Assembly: GCF_017741815.1 (NCBI RefSeq)
Contig: NZ_JAGHMF010000003.1
Location: forward strand, 124,001-188,000
Origin: Rhizobium sp. 16-488-2b
GTDB lineage: Bacteria; Pseudomonadota; Alphaproteobacteria; Rhizobiales; Rhizobiaceae
Length of the DNA stretch: 64,000 nt
Direction of reading: 5' to 3'
Shown: piece after piece, positions 46,758 to 55,545 of the stretch
How the letters are laid out: every line of letters starts with the position of its first letter
How positions within the stretch are numbered: the first letter of the stretch is position 1
Program-made: the position numbers and the translations under genes
Notes under the pieces: model-generated
What the model was told of the DNA's origin: nothing
Database searches by the model: none
The model's input: the letters and a program-made list of their open reading frames with translations, nothing else

Positions 46758-47657
46758 CTATAGTTTGTTTGCGACGTCGTCGCGCGAAGGAATGGACGGC
46801 TGGGCGCCGGCCGTGAGGCATGCGAGCGAACCGGCAACGGCCGCGCGACGCAGCGCCGGCTCGAAATCGATCCCTTCATCGAGGCTGGCTGCGAAGTAAC
46901 CGCAGAAAGTATCGCCCGCGCCGACCGTATCCACCGGCTCGATCTTCAACCCCTTCGCCCGCGATATCACGCCGTCGCGGATCGCCACCACGCCATCGCC
47001 GCCAAGCGTCACGATCAGCGTCTGCCCCGTCTCGGCGTTGAGGCGCTTCAGCGCGGCTTCGCGGTCTTCCGCGCTCATGTTTTCCTGCCCGGCCAGGAGC
47101 TCGAACTCGGTTTCGTTGGCGATGACGATATCGGCAAGGCGCCCGAGGCGCGCGGCATCCGCAATCAGCGGCGCGAGATTGAGAATGGTGGTCACGCCCT
47201 TGGCGCGCGCGGCAGCCAGAGCCTGCTCGACTGCCGGCACCGGGATTTCCAGCTGCAGCATCAGCGTGTCGCCCTTGCTCATCGCGCCGACGGCCTGATC
47301 CGCATCCTGCGCGGTGACCGTGCCGTTGGCGCCCGGCACGACGGCGATCATGTTCTCGCCGTCTCCGCCTACGAGAATGATCGCGGTTCCCGTCGGTTCG
47401 TCCGCGCGCTTGACGGACTGGAGATCCGTGCCGGCGTCCTTGAGGAGCGCAAGCGCCTCGTCCGAAAAGCCATCATGACCGACAGCACCTGCCATGGTCA
47501 CGCTGCGCCCGGCGCGACGCGCGGCCAGCGCCTGGTTGGCGCCCTTGCCACCGGCGGCCGTCGAAAAGCCGTTGCCGGCCACCGTCTCGCCCGGCTTCGG
47601 AAGCCGTTGCGTCGTGGCGATGAGGTCCATGTTGATGGAGCCGAAAACGGTGATCAT
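46758..47657 (-). CDS. rbsK: Ribokinase (PfkB family)
   Basis: Phosphorylates D-ribose to ribose 5-phosphate. The 299-residue PfkB protein begins MITVFGSINMDLIATTQRLPKPG, has the GGKGANQALAARRAG substrate motif near 37-51 and the ATP/anion-hole signature PVDTVGAGDTFCGYFAA near 240-255 with catalytic Asp. No ribose transporter is adjacent, so it may serve nucleoside salvage together with a nucleoside hydrolase such as that at the window start; this link is inference. Confidence 0.9.
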   Translation of the reverse strand: MITVFGSINMDLIATTQRLPKPGETVAGNGFSTAAGGKGANQALAARRAGRSVTMAGAVGHDGFSDEALALLKDAGTDLQSVKRADEPTGTAIILVGGDGENMIAVVPGANGTVTAQDADQAVGAMSKGDTLMLQLEIPVPAVEQALAAARAKGVTTILNLAPLIADAARLGRLADIVIANETEFELLAGQENMSAEDREAALKRLNAETGQTLIVTLGGDGVVAIRDGVISRAKGLKIEPVDTVGAGDTFCGYFAASLDEGIDFEPALRRAAVAGSLACLTAGAQPSIPSRDDVANKL

Positions 47658-47707
47658 GCGAGGTATCCTTCCCAATGCTTTTGTCGGGCGCGACACTGCC
47701 GAAGGCG

Positions 47708-48931
47708 TCACTCGTCGTCAACTACCCTCAGCTTGAGAAGTCCTGTTCTGCTCTCCACGGATTTCGATGTAGGAGCACTTTCATCCGGGACGCGGCTTGC
47801 ATCCGCGCCCTCGAATTCCAGCGCCTCGATCTTGGCGCCGCGCTTGGTCAGCTTGTCGGCCGAGGTGACGATCATGTCGACATCCTTCTGCGCCATGGCG
47901 AAATGCCCCTGCAGCTTGCGCACGCGATCGTCGAGGCGGCCGAGATCATCCATCAGATTGGCGACTTCGCCCTGAATGACATGCGCCTGCGCCTGCATCC
48001 GCTGATCCTTCAAGACAGCCTGGATCACCTGGATCGACAGCATCAGCAGCGAGGGTGAAACGATGACCACGCGGGCGCGATGCGCCTTCTGCACGATCGC
48101 TTCGAAATTCTCGTGAATTTCCGCGAAGATCGATTCCGACGGCACGAACAGAAACGCGGTATCCTGCGTCTCCCCCTGGATCAGATACTTCTCCGCGATA
48201 TCGCGGATATGGATCTCCATATCGCGCCGAAACTGCTGCGACGCGGCCTTGGCAAGCTCCGGCCCGCCGGCGTCGCGAATGGCGTTCCATGCTTCCAGCG
48301 GAAACTTCGCGTCGATGACCAGCGGCGGCGCGCCGTTGGGCATGCGGATGGTGCAATCCGGACGGGAACCGTTGCTCAGCGTCTGCTGGAAGCCATAGGC
48401 GCCGATCGGCAGGCCATCGGCAACGATCGTTTCCATCCGCGATTGGCCGAAGGCGCCGCGCGTCTGCTTGTTGGACAGGATCGCCTGCAGCCCGACGACG
48501 TCCTTGGCGAGCGTCTGGATATTGTTCTGCGCCGCATCGATCACCGCCAGCCGCTCCTGCAGCTTCCTCAGGTTCTCATGCGTGGACTTGGTCTGCTCCG
48601 TGATAGTCGAGTTGACGCGCTGCGACATGCCGTCCAGCCGCTGGCTGATCGCCTGGTTGAGTTCCGACTGGCGCGAGCCGAACACCTCGGCCATCGCAGC
48701 CATTCGGCCCTGCATTTCCGATTGGATCCGCAACAGCTCCACCATCCGCGCATCCGCCTCGGCGGCACGCTCCAGCGCCTCTTCCGCCTGCTCGCGCCGC
48801 GCCTGGCCGCCACGAACGAGCAAGGCAAGCATCAAGACGATCACGATGGCCAGCGCTGCGCCGGCAAGGGCGAGCGACATGGGGCTGAGACCGGAAAGGG
48901 TGGCGGAAAACGAGTCGGTGCTAGTGGTCAT
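47708..48931 (-). CDS. rmuC: DNA recombination protein RmuC
   Basis: A predicted nuclease-related protein that limits inversions at short repeats. About 407 residues: an N-terminal membrane helix (about 18-40), a coiled coil (about 45-150), then the RmuC core with RPDCTIRMPNGAPPLVIDAKFPLEAW near 200-230 and VIVSPSLLMLSIQVI near 300. The PD-(D/E)XK-like pattern is the D-A-K motif. It lies 50 bases upstream of rbsK on the same strand. Confidence 0.93.
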   Translation of the reverse strand: MTTSTDSFSATLSGLSPMSLALAGAALAIVIVLMLALLVRGGQARREQAEEALERAAEADARMVELLRIQSEMQGRMAAMAEVFGSRQSELNQAISQRLDGMSQRVNSTITEQTKSTHENLRKLQERLAVIDAAQNNIQTLAKDVVGLQAILSNKQTRGAFGQSRMETIVADGLPIGAYGFQQTLSNGSRPDCTIRMPNGAPPLVIDAKFPLEAWNAIRDAGGPELAKAASQQFRRDMEIHIRDIAEKYLIQGETQDTAFLFVPSESIFAEIHENFEAIVQKAHRARVVIVSPSLLMLSIQVIQAVLKDQRMQAQAHVIQGEVANLMDDLGRLDDRVRKLQGHFAMAQKDVDMIVTSADKLTKRGAKIEALEFEGADASRVPDESAPTSKSVESRTGLLKLRVVDDE

Positions 48932-49127
48932 CCCAGCACCATAGCAAAGTCGCGCTGTATTTCCAGATCAAAGCGTGAACATCGTAAATGCTCTCGCCGG
49001 CGATACGCGAGCCCTACATTCGAGCACTAGCTAAGAAATAACCGCATAATTTAACGCTTGCGAAACTATATTCGGCAAAAGCTGCGCAGAAATTGCCCTT
49101 CATCAAATGCAAAAGCAGAAATATATT

Positions 49128-50627
49128 ATGAGCAGCCAGCAGCCTGAAAACGGTCTTAAGCAACGCCTCGACTTCATTGAGTTGGACGACAGCGCACGCC
49201 AGTCGCTCCGCCAGATGCGTCCGGCGATTTCGGAACTGCTGAGTGGCGCGCTCGAACGATTCTACGGGAAGCTGGCGCGCACGCCAGCCGTCGCGAGCTT
49301 CTTCTCCGACAAATCGCACATGAATAGTGCCAAGACCCGGCAGGAAGCGCATTGGGCCAATCTTGCCGGCGGCAACTTCGACGAGGCCTACGTCAAGGGT
49401 GTCGTCGCGGTCGGCAAGACGCATGCGCGCATCGGCCTTGAGCCACGCTGGTATATTGGCGGCTACGCGCTTCTGATGAGCGATCTGATCAAAGGGCTGA
49501 TGGCCAAGGAATGGCCGTCGCGCTTCGGCCGCGGCCAGGGCAAACTGCTCGGCGAAAAGCTCACCGCCGTCGTCAAGGCCGCGATGCTGGACATGGATTA
49601 TTCGATCTCGGTCTATCTGGAAGCGCTGGAAGAAAAGCGGCTGAAGCTTGAAGAGGAACGCCAAAAGGCGGAAGCCGATCAGGCAATGGCGCTGAGCCAT
49701 CTCCGTCGCGGTCTGGAAGCGCTGTCGCGCGGCGATCTCGAAGCCACCTTGCCGGCTGACCTGCCGGGCAACTTCAAGGACATGGGCGACGACTACAATC
49801 GCGCAGTGGCCGCCCTTCGCGCCTCCTTTACATCCGTTCGCGCCACATCCGGCGAAATCCTGCGCGGCACCGACGTGATCGCCAAGGGCTCCGACGATCT
49901 GGCGCTACGCACCGCCCAGCAGGCAGCCGGCGTCGAGGAAAGCTCAGCCGCCCTTCAGCAGCTCTCCGTCAGCGTCGGCCAGACGGCATCCAACGCCGAA
50001 AAGGCGTCGGCAGCCGTGCGCGAAACGCAGCAGAAGGCCAAGAATTCCGGCGAGCTGGTCACCAGCGCCGTCTCCGCCATGGCCGGCATCGAAAGATCGT
50101 CGAGCGAGATCACCAAGATCATCGGCGTCATCGACGATATCGCCTTCCAGACCAACCTTCTCGCGCTGAACGCCGGCGTTGAAGCAGCCCGCGCCGGCGA
50201 AGCCGGAAAGGGTTTCGCCGTCGTCGCCCAGGAAGTCCGCCAGCTGGCACAGCGCTCGGCCGATGCCGCCAAGGAGATCAAGAAGCTGATTTCCGAGAGC
50301 TCCGCGCAGGTCAACCAGGGCGTCGACATCGTCAGCAGCACCGGTGAATCGCTCAGCGACATGATCGATCGTATCGACAAGATCAACAGCTTCGTGGCCG
50401 ATATCGCGTCTGCCGCCCGCGATCAGGCGACCGGCGTCAACGAAGTCAGCGTCGCCATCCGCAACATGGACACCATCACCCAGCAGAATTCGGGCATGGT
50501 GGAGCGCACCTCGTCTGAAACCAGGCGTCTGCGCAACGAGGTGGAAGGCCTGGTCGGCCTGCTCGAACGGTTCCGCACCGGCAGCGCCAGCCACTCCGGC
50601 TATCAGGCCTCGCGCCGCGCCGCCTGA
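49128..50627 (+). CDS. Soluble globin-coupled chemoreceptor (HemAT-like)
   Basis: A 499-residue cytosolic chemoreceptor with no membrane segment. The N-terminal protoglobin domain (about 10-165) has the probable proximal haem ligand H99 in [19 protein letters not shown] coiled linker ([19 protein letters not shown]), a HAMP-like segment and the signalling domain with [29 protein letters not shown] follow. It is likely an oxygen sensor for aerotaxis. An in-frame ATG at 49107 is an alternative start; neither has a clear ribosome site. It is not next to a che operon. Confidence 0.93.
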   Translation: MSSQQPENGLKQRLDFIELDDSARQSLRQMRPAISELLSGALERFYGKLARTPAVASFFSDKSHMNSAKTRQEAHWANLAGGNFDEAYVKGVVAVGKTHARIGLEPRWYIGGYALLMSDLIKGLMAKEWPSRFGRGQGKLLGEKLTAVVKAAMLDMDYSISVYLEALEEKRLKLEEERQKAEADQAMALSHLRRGLEALSRGDLEATLPADLPGNFKDMGDDYNRAVAALRASFTSVRATSGEILRGTDVIAKGSDDLALRTAQQAAGVEESSAALQQLSVSVGQTASNAEKASAAVRETQQKAKNSGELVTSAVSAMAGIERSSSEITKIIGVIDDIAFQTNLLALNAGVEAARAGEAGKGFAVVAQEVRQLAQRSADAAKEIKKLISESSAQVNQGVDIVSSTGESLSDMIDRIDKINSFVADIASAARDQATGVNEVSVAIRNMDTITQQNSGMVERTSSETRRLRNEVEGLVGLLERFRTGSASHSGYQASRRAA

Positions 50628-50723
50628 GGCAAAAGCGTCGAAATTGCGAAGGCGGCGTAAAAAAGCGCCGCCTCCGGCCATCGGATAATTCCATCCCGCA
50701 AAAAGATGGGTTATGGGAACGCC

Positions 50724-51242
50724 ATGACCATCAAGCCACTCATCATTCTTCCCGATCCGCTGCTCCGTCAGGTTTCCAAGCCGATCGAGCGCGTCGACAG
50801 CGATCTCCAGCGTCTCGCCGACGACATGCTGGAGACTATGTACGATGCTCCAGGCATCGGGCTGGCCGCCATCCAGATCGGCGTTGCCCGCCGCATGCTC
50901 GTCATCGACGTTGCGCGCGAAGGCGAGGAAAAGCAGCCGCTCGTCTTCATCAATCCCGAAATCGTCTCGTCCTCCGACGAGCGCTCGGTCTATGAAGAGG
51001 GCTGCCTCTCGATCCCGGATTACTATGCCGAGGTCGAACGCCCGGCGACCGTCGGCGTGAAGTATCTCGACCGCGACGGCAAGGAGCAGACGATGGAAGC
51101 AGACAGCCTGCTCGCCACCTGCCTGCAGCACGAGATCGACCACCTGAACGGCGTCCTCTTCATCGACCACATCTCCCGCCTGAAGCGCGAGATGGTCATC
51201 AAGAAGTTCACCAAGGCCGCCAAGACCACCAAGGCGCTCTGA
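50724..51242 (+). CDS. def: Peptide deformylase
   Basis: Removes the N-formyl group from new proteins. A 172-residue metal-dependent enzyme with all three motifs: GIGLAAIQ (44-51), EGCLS (92-96, metal Cys94) and HEIDH (136-140). A Lys-rich tail ends the protein. Its usual partner fmt starts about 780 bases further on, because a toxin-antitoxin pair lies between them. Confidence 0.97.
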   Translation: MTIKPLIILPDPLLRQVSKPIERVDSDLQRLADDMLETMYDAPGIGLAAIQIGVARRMLVIDVAREGEEKQPLVFINPEIVSSSDERSVYEEGCLSIPDYYAEVERPATVGVKYLDRDGKEQTMEADSLLATCLQHEIDHLNGVLFIDHISRLKREMVIKKFTKAAKTTKAL

Positions 51243-51250
51243 GCCCCGCG

Positions 51251-51291
51251 TTGATATTCCGGCACCGAAGCGCTATGATATCAGTGATATC
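51251..51291 (+). promoter_or_regulatory. Promoter with overlapping operator for the toxin-antitoxin pair
   Basis: TTGATA (51251-51256), a 17-base spacer and TATGAT (51274-51279) form a good sigma-70 promoter. Two GATATC sites (51277-51282 and 51286-51291), separated by AGT, form a 15-base dyad overlapping the -10 and the likely start point. Antitoxins of this type usually repress their own promoter, so this is the likely operator. Confidence 0.65.
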
Positions 51292-51307
51292 GCAGTGGAG
51301 GTGCCAA

Positions 51308-51568
51308 ATGGGTGATCTTTTGATCCGTGGCCTTGATGACGACTTGAAGGCGCATCTGCAGGAACGTGCGATCCGCAATGGCCGCAGTCTTTCGCAGGAA
51401 GCGATCGAAATGATGCGGGGCCAGATCCTGCGGGAGCAATCCCTTGTGCCTGCCGGAAATCGGCTGCGCGGGTTGTTGGGAGATGAACGGCTGACGGCGG
51501 ATGAGGTCGAGACCTTTTCCGAGCTCCGTCTTGATGCCGATCGCGATCCGCCGCGCTTTGAGCCATGA
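51308..51568 (+). CDS. FitA/VapB-type ribbon-helix-helix antitoxin
   Basis: An 86-residue antitoxin. The N-terminal ribbon-helix-helix (MGDLLIRGLDDDLKAHLQERAIRNGRSLSQEA region, 1-40) binds DNA, and the C-terminal tail ([14 protein letters not shown]) likely wraps the toxin active site. The ATG at 51308 follows GGAGGTGCCAA. Its stop overlaps the toxin start by four bases (ATGA). It is in the same orientation as def and fmt. Function follows family knowledge; neutralisation of the next gene's product is expected. Confidence 0.88.
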   Translation: MGDLLIRGLDDDLKAHLQERAIRNGRSLSQEAIEMMRGQILREQSLVPAGNRLRGLLGDERLTADEVETFSELRLDADRDPPRFEP

Positions 51569-51984
51569 TCGTTCTCGACACCAACGTGATCTCCGAGATC
51601 CAGGGCCGGCTGAACAGCGAACGCATCCTGACCTGGCTCAACGGATTCGAGATCGAGTCCCTGTTCCTGACGACCATTTCCATTGGCGAGATGTATTACG
51701 GCCTGCATCTGCTCGACGAAGGTCGCCGCAAGGCCTTGCTGCTCGCGGATTTCGCCCGGATCGAGGCTGATTTTACTGGCCGTGTTCTTGGCTTTTCCGT
51801 CGAGGCGGCACGCCGCTACGGCGCATTGGCCGCCGCTCGCCGAAACATTGGCCGTTCCATGGAGACCAAGGACGCCATGATCGCCTCAATCTGCCTCATC
51901 CACGGCGCCACGCTTGCCACACGCAACACAAAAGACTTCGAAGGGCTTGATCTCAAGCTCGTAAACCCGTTTGAAGGCGGCTGA
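51565..51984 (+). CDS. VapC/FitB-type PIN-domain ribonuclease toxin
   Basis: A 139-residue PIN-domain RNase. The acidic metal site is intact: D5 in [11 protein letters not shown]42 in SIGEMYYG, D103 in METKDAMIA and D124 after TRNTKDF. Such toxins cut tRNA or rRNA and stop translation. The gene overlaps the antitoxin by four bases and ends 40 bases before fmt, so def-TA-fmt may partly share transcripts. All catalytic residues are present, so it is probably functional. Confidence 0.9.
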   Translation: MIVLDTNVISEIQGRLNSERILTWLNGFEIESLFLTTISIGEMYYGLHLLDEGRRKALLLADFARIEADFTGRVLGFSVEAARRYGALAAARRNIGRSMETKDAMIASICLIHGATLATRNTKDFEGLDLKLVNPFEGG

Positions 51985-52024
51985 TCTTCAAGATTGGCTC
52001 CGAGCCAGAAATTGGCGGCATAGA

Positions 52025-52960
52025 ATGTCTCTTCGCATCATCTTCATGGGTACGCCCGACTTTTCCGTTCCGACGCTGCGCGCGCTTGTCGATGCCGGCC
52101 ACACGATCCTTGCGGTCTACACGCAGCCGCCGCGGCCCGGTGGGCGTCGCGGACTGGACCTTCAGAAGTCGCCGGTGCATCAGGCCGCCGAGATTTTGGG
52201 CCTGCCCGTCTTCACACCCGTCAATTTCAAGGATCCGGAAGAGCGCGAGCGCTTCGCGGCCCACAAGGCCGATGTCGCTGTCGTCGTCGCCTATGGCCTG
52301 CTGCTGCCTGAAGCGATCCTCAACGGCACGCGATATGGCTGCTACAACGGCCACGCCTCGCTGCTGCCACGCTGGCGCGGCGCAGCCCCGATCCAGCGCG
52401 CGATCATGGCCGGCGACGAAAAGACCGGCATGATGGTGATGAAGATGGACAAGGGCCTGGACACCGGCGCCGTCGCCATCACCAGCGAAGTCGCGATCGG
52501 CGAAAACATGACGGCTGGCGAGTTGAACGATCGTTTGATGCTCACGGGCGCCAAGGCGATGGCCGAGGCCATGGTCAAGCTCGAGATGGGCGACCTGCCG
52601 CTGACGCCGCAACCCGAGGACGGCGTGCTCTACGCATCGAAGATCGACAAGGCCGAGACGCGCATCGATTTCTCGCGCAATGCCACCGACGTTCATAACC
52701 ACATTCGCGGTCTCGCCCCGTTCCCCGGCGCCTGGTTCGAGCTTGAGCACGGCGGCAAGCCCGAACGCGTTAAGGTTCTGGGCTCCGAGCGTGCCGAGGG
52801 ATCCGGCGCAGCCGGTGAGTTGTTGAGCGATGATCTCGTCGTTGCCTGCGGCACCGGCGCCGTGAGATTGACCAAGCTGCAGAAGGCCGGCGGCAAGCCG
52901 TTGGCCGCCGCCGATTTCCTGCGCGGCACGCCGCTTGCCAAGGGCAAGAGGCTCGCCTGA
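52025..52960 (+). CDS. fmt: Methionyl-tRNA formyltransferase
   Basis: Formylates initiator Met-tRNA using 10-formyltetrahydrofolate. The 311-residue protein starts [21 protein letters not shown] and carries the catalytic region [21 protein letters not shown] with the Asn-x-His-x-Ser-Leu-Leu-Pro signature near 108-127, DTGAV near 150, and the C-terminal tRNA-binding domain. Its stop codon overlaps the truA start by one base. The ribosome site is weak (GGCGGCATAGA). Confidence 0.96.
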   Translation: MSLRIIFMGTPDFSVPTLRALVDAGHTILAVYTQPPRPGGRRGLDLQKSPVHQAAEILGLPVFTPVNFKDPEERERFAAHKADVAVVVAYGLLLPEAILNGTRYGCYNGHASLLPRWRGAAPIQRAIMAGDEKTGMMVMKMDKGLDTGAVAITSEVAIGENMTAGELNDRLMLTGAKAMAEAMVKLEMGDLPLTPQPEDGVLYASKIDKAETRIDFSRNATDVHNHIRGLAPFPGAWFELEHGGKPERVKVLGSERAEGSGAAGELLSDDLVVACGTGAVRLTKLQKAGGKPLAAADFLRGTPLAKGKRLA

Positions 52961-53766
52961 TGTTCCGCTACCGCATGATCGTCGAATATGACGGCTCGCA
53001 ATATGTCGGCTGGCAGCGGCAGGAGAATGGCCCGTCGGTGCAGGGCGCGATCGAGAAAGCCATCCTGTCGGCCAGCGGCGATGTCGTCTCCATCCGCGGC
53101 GCCGGCCGCACCGATTCCGGCGTGCATGCCATGGGTCAGGTCGTCCATGCCGATCTCTCCAGGGAGTGGTCGCCTTTCAAGCTGCAAAACGCGCTGAATG
53201 CGCATCTGAGGCTTTCAGGCGAACGCGTCGCCATCCTCGATGTCGAGAGTGCCAGCGAGTTCTTCGATGCACGCTTCTCGGCGCTGCGCCGGCATTATCT
53301 CTACCGCATCATCAGCCGCCGCGCGCCGCTGGCGCTGGAGGCAGGCAAGGCCTGGTTCGTGGCAAAGACGCTCGATCACGAGGTCATGCACGCCGCCGCC
53401 CAGACGCTGGTCGGCAAGCACGACTTCACCACCTTCCGCTCGGCTCATTGCCAGGCGAACAGCCCCATCCGCACGCTCGATCGTCTGGATGTGACGCGAT
53501 CAGGCGATCTCATCGAAATTCGCGCCACCGCGCAGAGCTTCTTGCACAACCAAATCCGCTCCTTCGCCGGCACGCTGAAGCTCGCGGGTGAGGGGCGCTG
53601 GACGCCGGATGATGTCCGCGCGGCGCTGGAGGCGAGGGATCGCAAGGCCTGCGGCCCCGTCGCCCCGCCCGACGGTCTTTATTTCATGCAGGTCGATTAT
53701 CCCGACGTTATCGTCGACCGCAGACAGGAAACGGAAACTACCGATGCCGACGACGATCTATCATAA
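52960..53766 (+). CDS. truA: tRNA pseudouridine(38-40) synthase
   Basis: Forms pseudouridine at positions 38-40 of the tRNA anticodon stem. The 268-residue protein has the catalytic Asp52 in [15 protein letters not shown] and the family motifs [13 protein letters not shown] and [16 protein letters not shown]. An acidic tail ([11 protein letters not shown]) extends it beyond the core. Start overlaps the fmt stop (TGATG). The 3' end overlaps arsC by 23 bases. Confidence 0.96.
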   Translation: MFRYRMIVEYDGSQYVGWQRQENGPSVQGAIEKAILSASGDVVSIRGAGRTDSGVHAMGQVVHADLSREWSPFKLQNALNAHLRLSGERVAILDVESASEFFDARFSALRRHYLYRIISRRAPLALEAGKAWFVAKTLDHEVMHAAAQTLVGKHDFTTFRSAHCQANSPIRTLDRLDVTRSGDLIEIRATAQSFLHNQIRSFAGTLKLAGEGRWTPDDVRAALEARDRKACGPVAPPDGLYFMQVDYPDVIVDRRQETETTDADDDLS

Positions 53767-54145
53767 CCCCGCCTGCGGCACCTCGCGCAACGTGCTGGCC
53801 ATGATCCGCCAGTCGGGCGAGGAACCCGTCGTCATCGAATATCTGAAGACCCCGCCAAGCCGCGAGACACTGGTAGCGCTGATCGCCGAAATGGGCATCC
53901 CCGTCCGGGCGGTGCTGCGAGAGAAGGGCACGCCCTACCACGACCTCGGCCTCGCCGCCCCTGATCTCAGCGACGAACACCTGATCGACGCCATGCTCGC
54001 CCACCCGATCCTCATCAACCGCCCGATCGTCCAGACCACCAAAGGCACCCGCCTCTGCCGCCCGTCGGAAGTCGTTCTGGAGATACTGGAGAACCCGATC
54101 GCCGTCTTCACCAAGGAAGATGGCGAGGTCGTCGGCATCAGCTAG
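53744..54145 (+). CDS. arsC: Glutaredoxin-coupled arsenate reductase (ArsC family)
   Basis: Reduces arsenate to arsenite with glutathione and glutaredoxin. The 133-residue thioredoxin-fold protein begins [16 protein letters not shown] with catalytic C11, and has [14 protein letters not shown] and the [10 protein letters not shown] region with the conserved anion-binding Arg. The start lies inside the truA 3' end in another frame. No arsB, acr3 or arsR is adjacent, so a general YffB/Spx-like reductase role is also possible. Confidence 0.88.
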   Translation: MPTTIYHNPACGTSRNVLAMIRQSGEEPVVIEYLKTPPSRETLVALIAEMGIPVRAVLREKGTPYHDLGLAAPDLSDEHLIDAMLAHPILINRPIVQTTKGTRLCRPSEVVLEILENPIAVFTKEDGEVVGIS

Positions 54146-54191
54146 ACTACGCGGTTAGCTTGAAATAGTGCGCCTGTTGCACTAGTCATAT

Positions 54192-54411
54192 CGCTGGCAA
54201 AGCTCCCGGTTTACTGACGCTGAGCTCTGATTTTGTCACCACCGGTACCCACGAACTTCCTCATTCCTGTGCTTGTCACAGGAATCCAGTAAGCCCAAGT
54301 CATTGGGCGCAAAGAGTCTTTTCACGACGCAGACGCGCCGTGGCTGGATTCCTGTGACAAGCACAGGAATGAGGGGGCGAGGGGCCTGTGCCCCGAGAAG
54401 CTTTGCCAGCG
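54192..54411. repeat. Composite inverted-repeat element next to DUF4160 remnant
   Basis: Outer arms CGCTGGCAAAGCT (54192-54204) and AGCTTTGCCAGCG (54399-54411) are perfect 13-bp inverted repeats. Inner arms of 31 bp (54259-54289 and 54344-54374) are also exact inverted repeats, each starting or ending at CCTCATTCCTGTG / CACAGGAATGAGG, and each arm is itself a hairpin (ATTCCTGTG..CACAGGAAT). No gene is inside. It resembles a non-autonomous, MITE-like unit or nested rhizobial repeats. Confidence 0.75.
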
Positions 54412-54501
54412 GTCGAAGTGGTGCACGAGATCGTCATGCGATGGGCGTCTGAAAACAGGGAGCGTCTGGAACATGAGTGGCAAGGTCTCAATGCGCGATG
54501 A
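54373..54501 (+). pseudogene. C-terminal remnant of a DUF4160 gene
   Basis: The frame open from 54373 ends with LPAVEVVHEIVMRWASENRE followed by about 12 residues to a TGA at 54499-54501. This matches the C-terminal Trp-Ala...Asn-Arg-Glu-x-Leu...Trp pattern that closes many DUF4160 proteins. The N-terminal two thirds, including the PPHFHA signature, are missing and replaced by the repeat element. The TGA overlaps an in-frame ATG of the following DUF2442 gene, the normal arrangement of this pair. Confidence 0.55.
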
Positions 54502-54952
54502 CATCATCACCGTCGGTGAACCGCTTCCGAGGATCGCGGCGGTCGAAGCGCTCGATGCGCGCAGTGTCAGGATAGACTGGGCGTCGGGAGAAACGGTCGT
54601 TCTCGATCTCGCTCCCGCCTTGCAGAGCCGACGCATCTACATTCCGCTGCGCGCCGACGATGCGCTCTTCAGCCGCGTGTCCGTCAACGAGGATGGCGAT
54701 GGGATCGAATGGCCGGGCGAGGATCTGGAGTTTTCCGCCGTCTGGCTGGCCAGCCTTCCACCGATCGAGTTTTCGAATGCGGACTTTAGAGACGCGATGG
54801 ATGAACTCGGCAACAGCCTGGATGGCATGGCGGCGGCGTTGCAGATTTCGAGACGGCTGGTCGCGGACTACCGCAAGGATAAGCCGATCCCACGCCACAT
54901 CGCTTTCGCCACACGCTACATGCTCGAGCATCGGCTCAAGCACGCAGTCTAG
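54473..54952 (+). CDS. DUF2442 protein with C-terminal helix-turn-helix
   Basis: A 159-residue protein. The N-terminal part (about 20-105: VRIDWASGETVVLDLAPAL, IPLRADDALFSRVSVNEDG, IEWPGEDLEFSAVWL) fits DUF2442. The C-terminal part (DAMDELGNSLDGMAAALQIS...VADYRKDKPIPRHIA) resembles an XRE-type helix-turn-helix. DUF2442 genes commonly follow DUF4160 genes; here the partner is truncated. The start may be 54473 or the ATG at 54491 that overlaps the remnant's stop. Its TAG stop shares the palindrome CTAG with the stop of the convergent gene. Confidence 0.75.
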   Translation: MSGKVSMRDDIITVGEPLPRIAAVEALDARSVRIDWASGETVVLDLAPALQSRRIYIPLRADDALFSRVSVNEDGDGIEWPGEDLEFSAVWLASLPPIEFSNADFRDAMDELGNSLDGMAAALQISRRLVADYRKDKPIPRHIAFATRYMLEHRLKHAV

Positions 54953-55545
54953 ACCGGATAAATCCCCAGAAACCTCTGCATGAATTCCGACAGCATCAGC
55001 GCCGGCACGAACAGCACCAGCGTCATGGCGCCGATCAAGAGGCCGTTGCCGTTGAAGATCATTCGCAAGATACGCGCGATGGCGAAGACCTGGGCCAGCA
55101 TGAAGGCAAGCAGCAGCAGCGAGACGATGCCGATCGTGCCGGGCAGGAAGAACACCAGCGCCAGCAGCAGACCGTTGATATAGGATAGCGGCACGCCCAG
55201 CCAGTTGACGCTGACGACGACGGCCGAGAAGCGCTCGCCCTTCTTCATGGCAAGCAAGAGCAGCCCTGCCAGCACCAGCGGCACGAACCAGTTCGCCGCC
55301 TCGACCAGCCCCAGCCTGAAATAGAAGACCAGGCCGACATCGGTGTGCGGTGGCATGGTGCGCAGGAAGGATTCGCGCCACCAGAGCCAGGAAATCCCCA
55401 TTGGCGGCAGGCACCAGACGAAGGCCCAGAAGGAGCGGTTGACGCCACGATCGGACATGTCGAGAAACCGGAAGCCCGCCGGATCCATTCGGATCAGCAA
55501 CCAGAGGCCGGCGAGATAATACTGGACTTCCCTAAACCCCGGCAT
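54949..55545 (-). CDS. Polytopic membrane protein (Yip1-domain-like), function unknown
   Basis: About 198 residues with four to five hydrophobic helices in the pattern of Yip1/DUF-type membrane proteins: [69 protein letters not shown] and [16 protein letters not shown]. The ATG at 55545 ([13 protein letters not shown]) overlaps the dapE 3' end by 14 bases, so it is probably co-transcribed with dapE. An earlier in-frame start would deepen the overlap. No function can be assigned. Confidence 0.75.
   Translation of the reverse strand: MPGFREVQYYLAGLWLLIRMDPAGFRFLDMSDRGVNRSFWAFVWCLPPMGISWLWWRESFLRTMPPHTDVGLVFYFRLGLVEAANWFVPLVLAGLLLLAMKKGERFSAVVVSVNWLGVPLSYINGLLLALVFFLPGTIGIVSLLLLAFMLAQVFAIARILRMIFNGNGLLIGAMTLVLFVPALMLSEFMQRFLGIYPV

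Noticed and set aside
53744..54145. Arsenic resistance operon
   Set aside because: Only an ArsC-type reductase is present; no efflux pump or ArsR regulator lies nearby.
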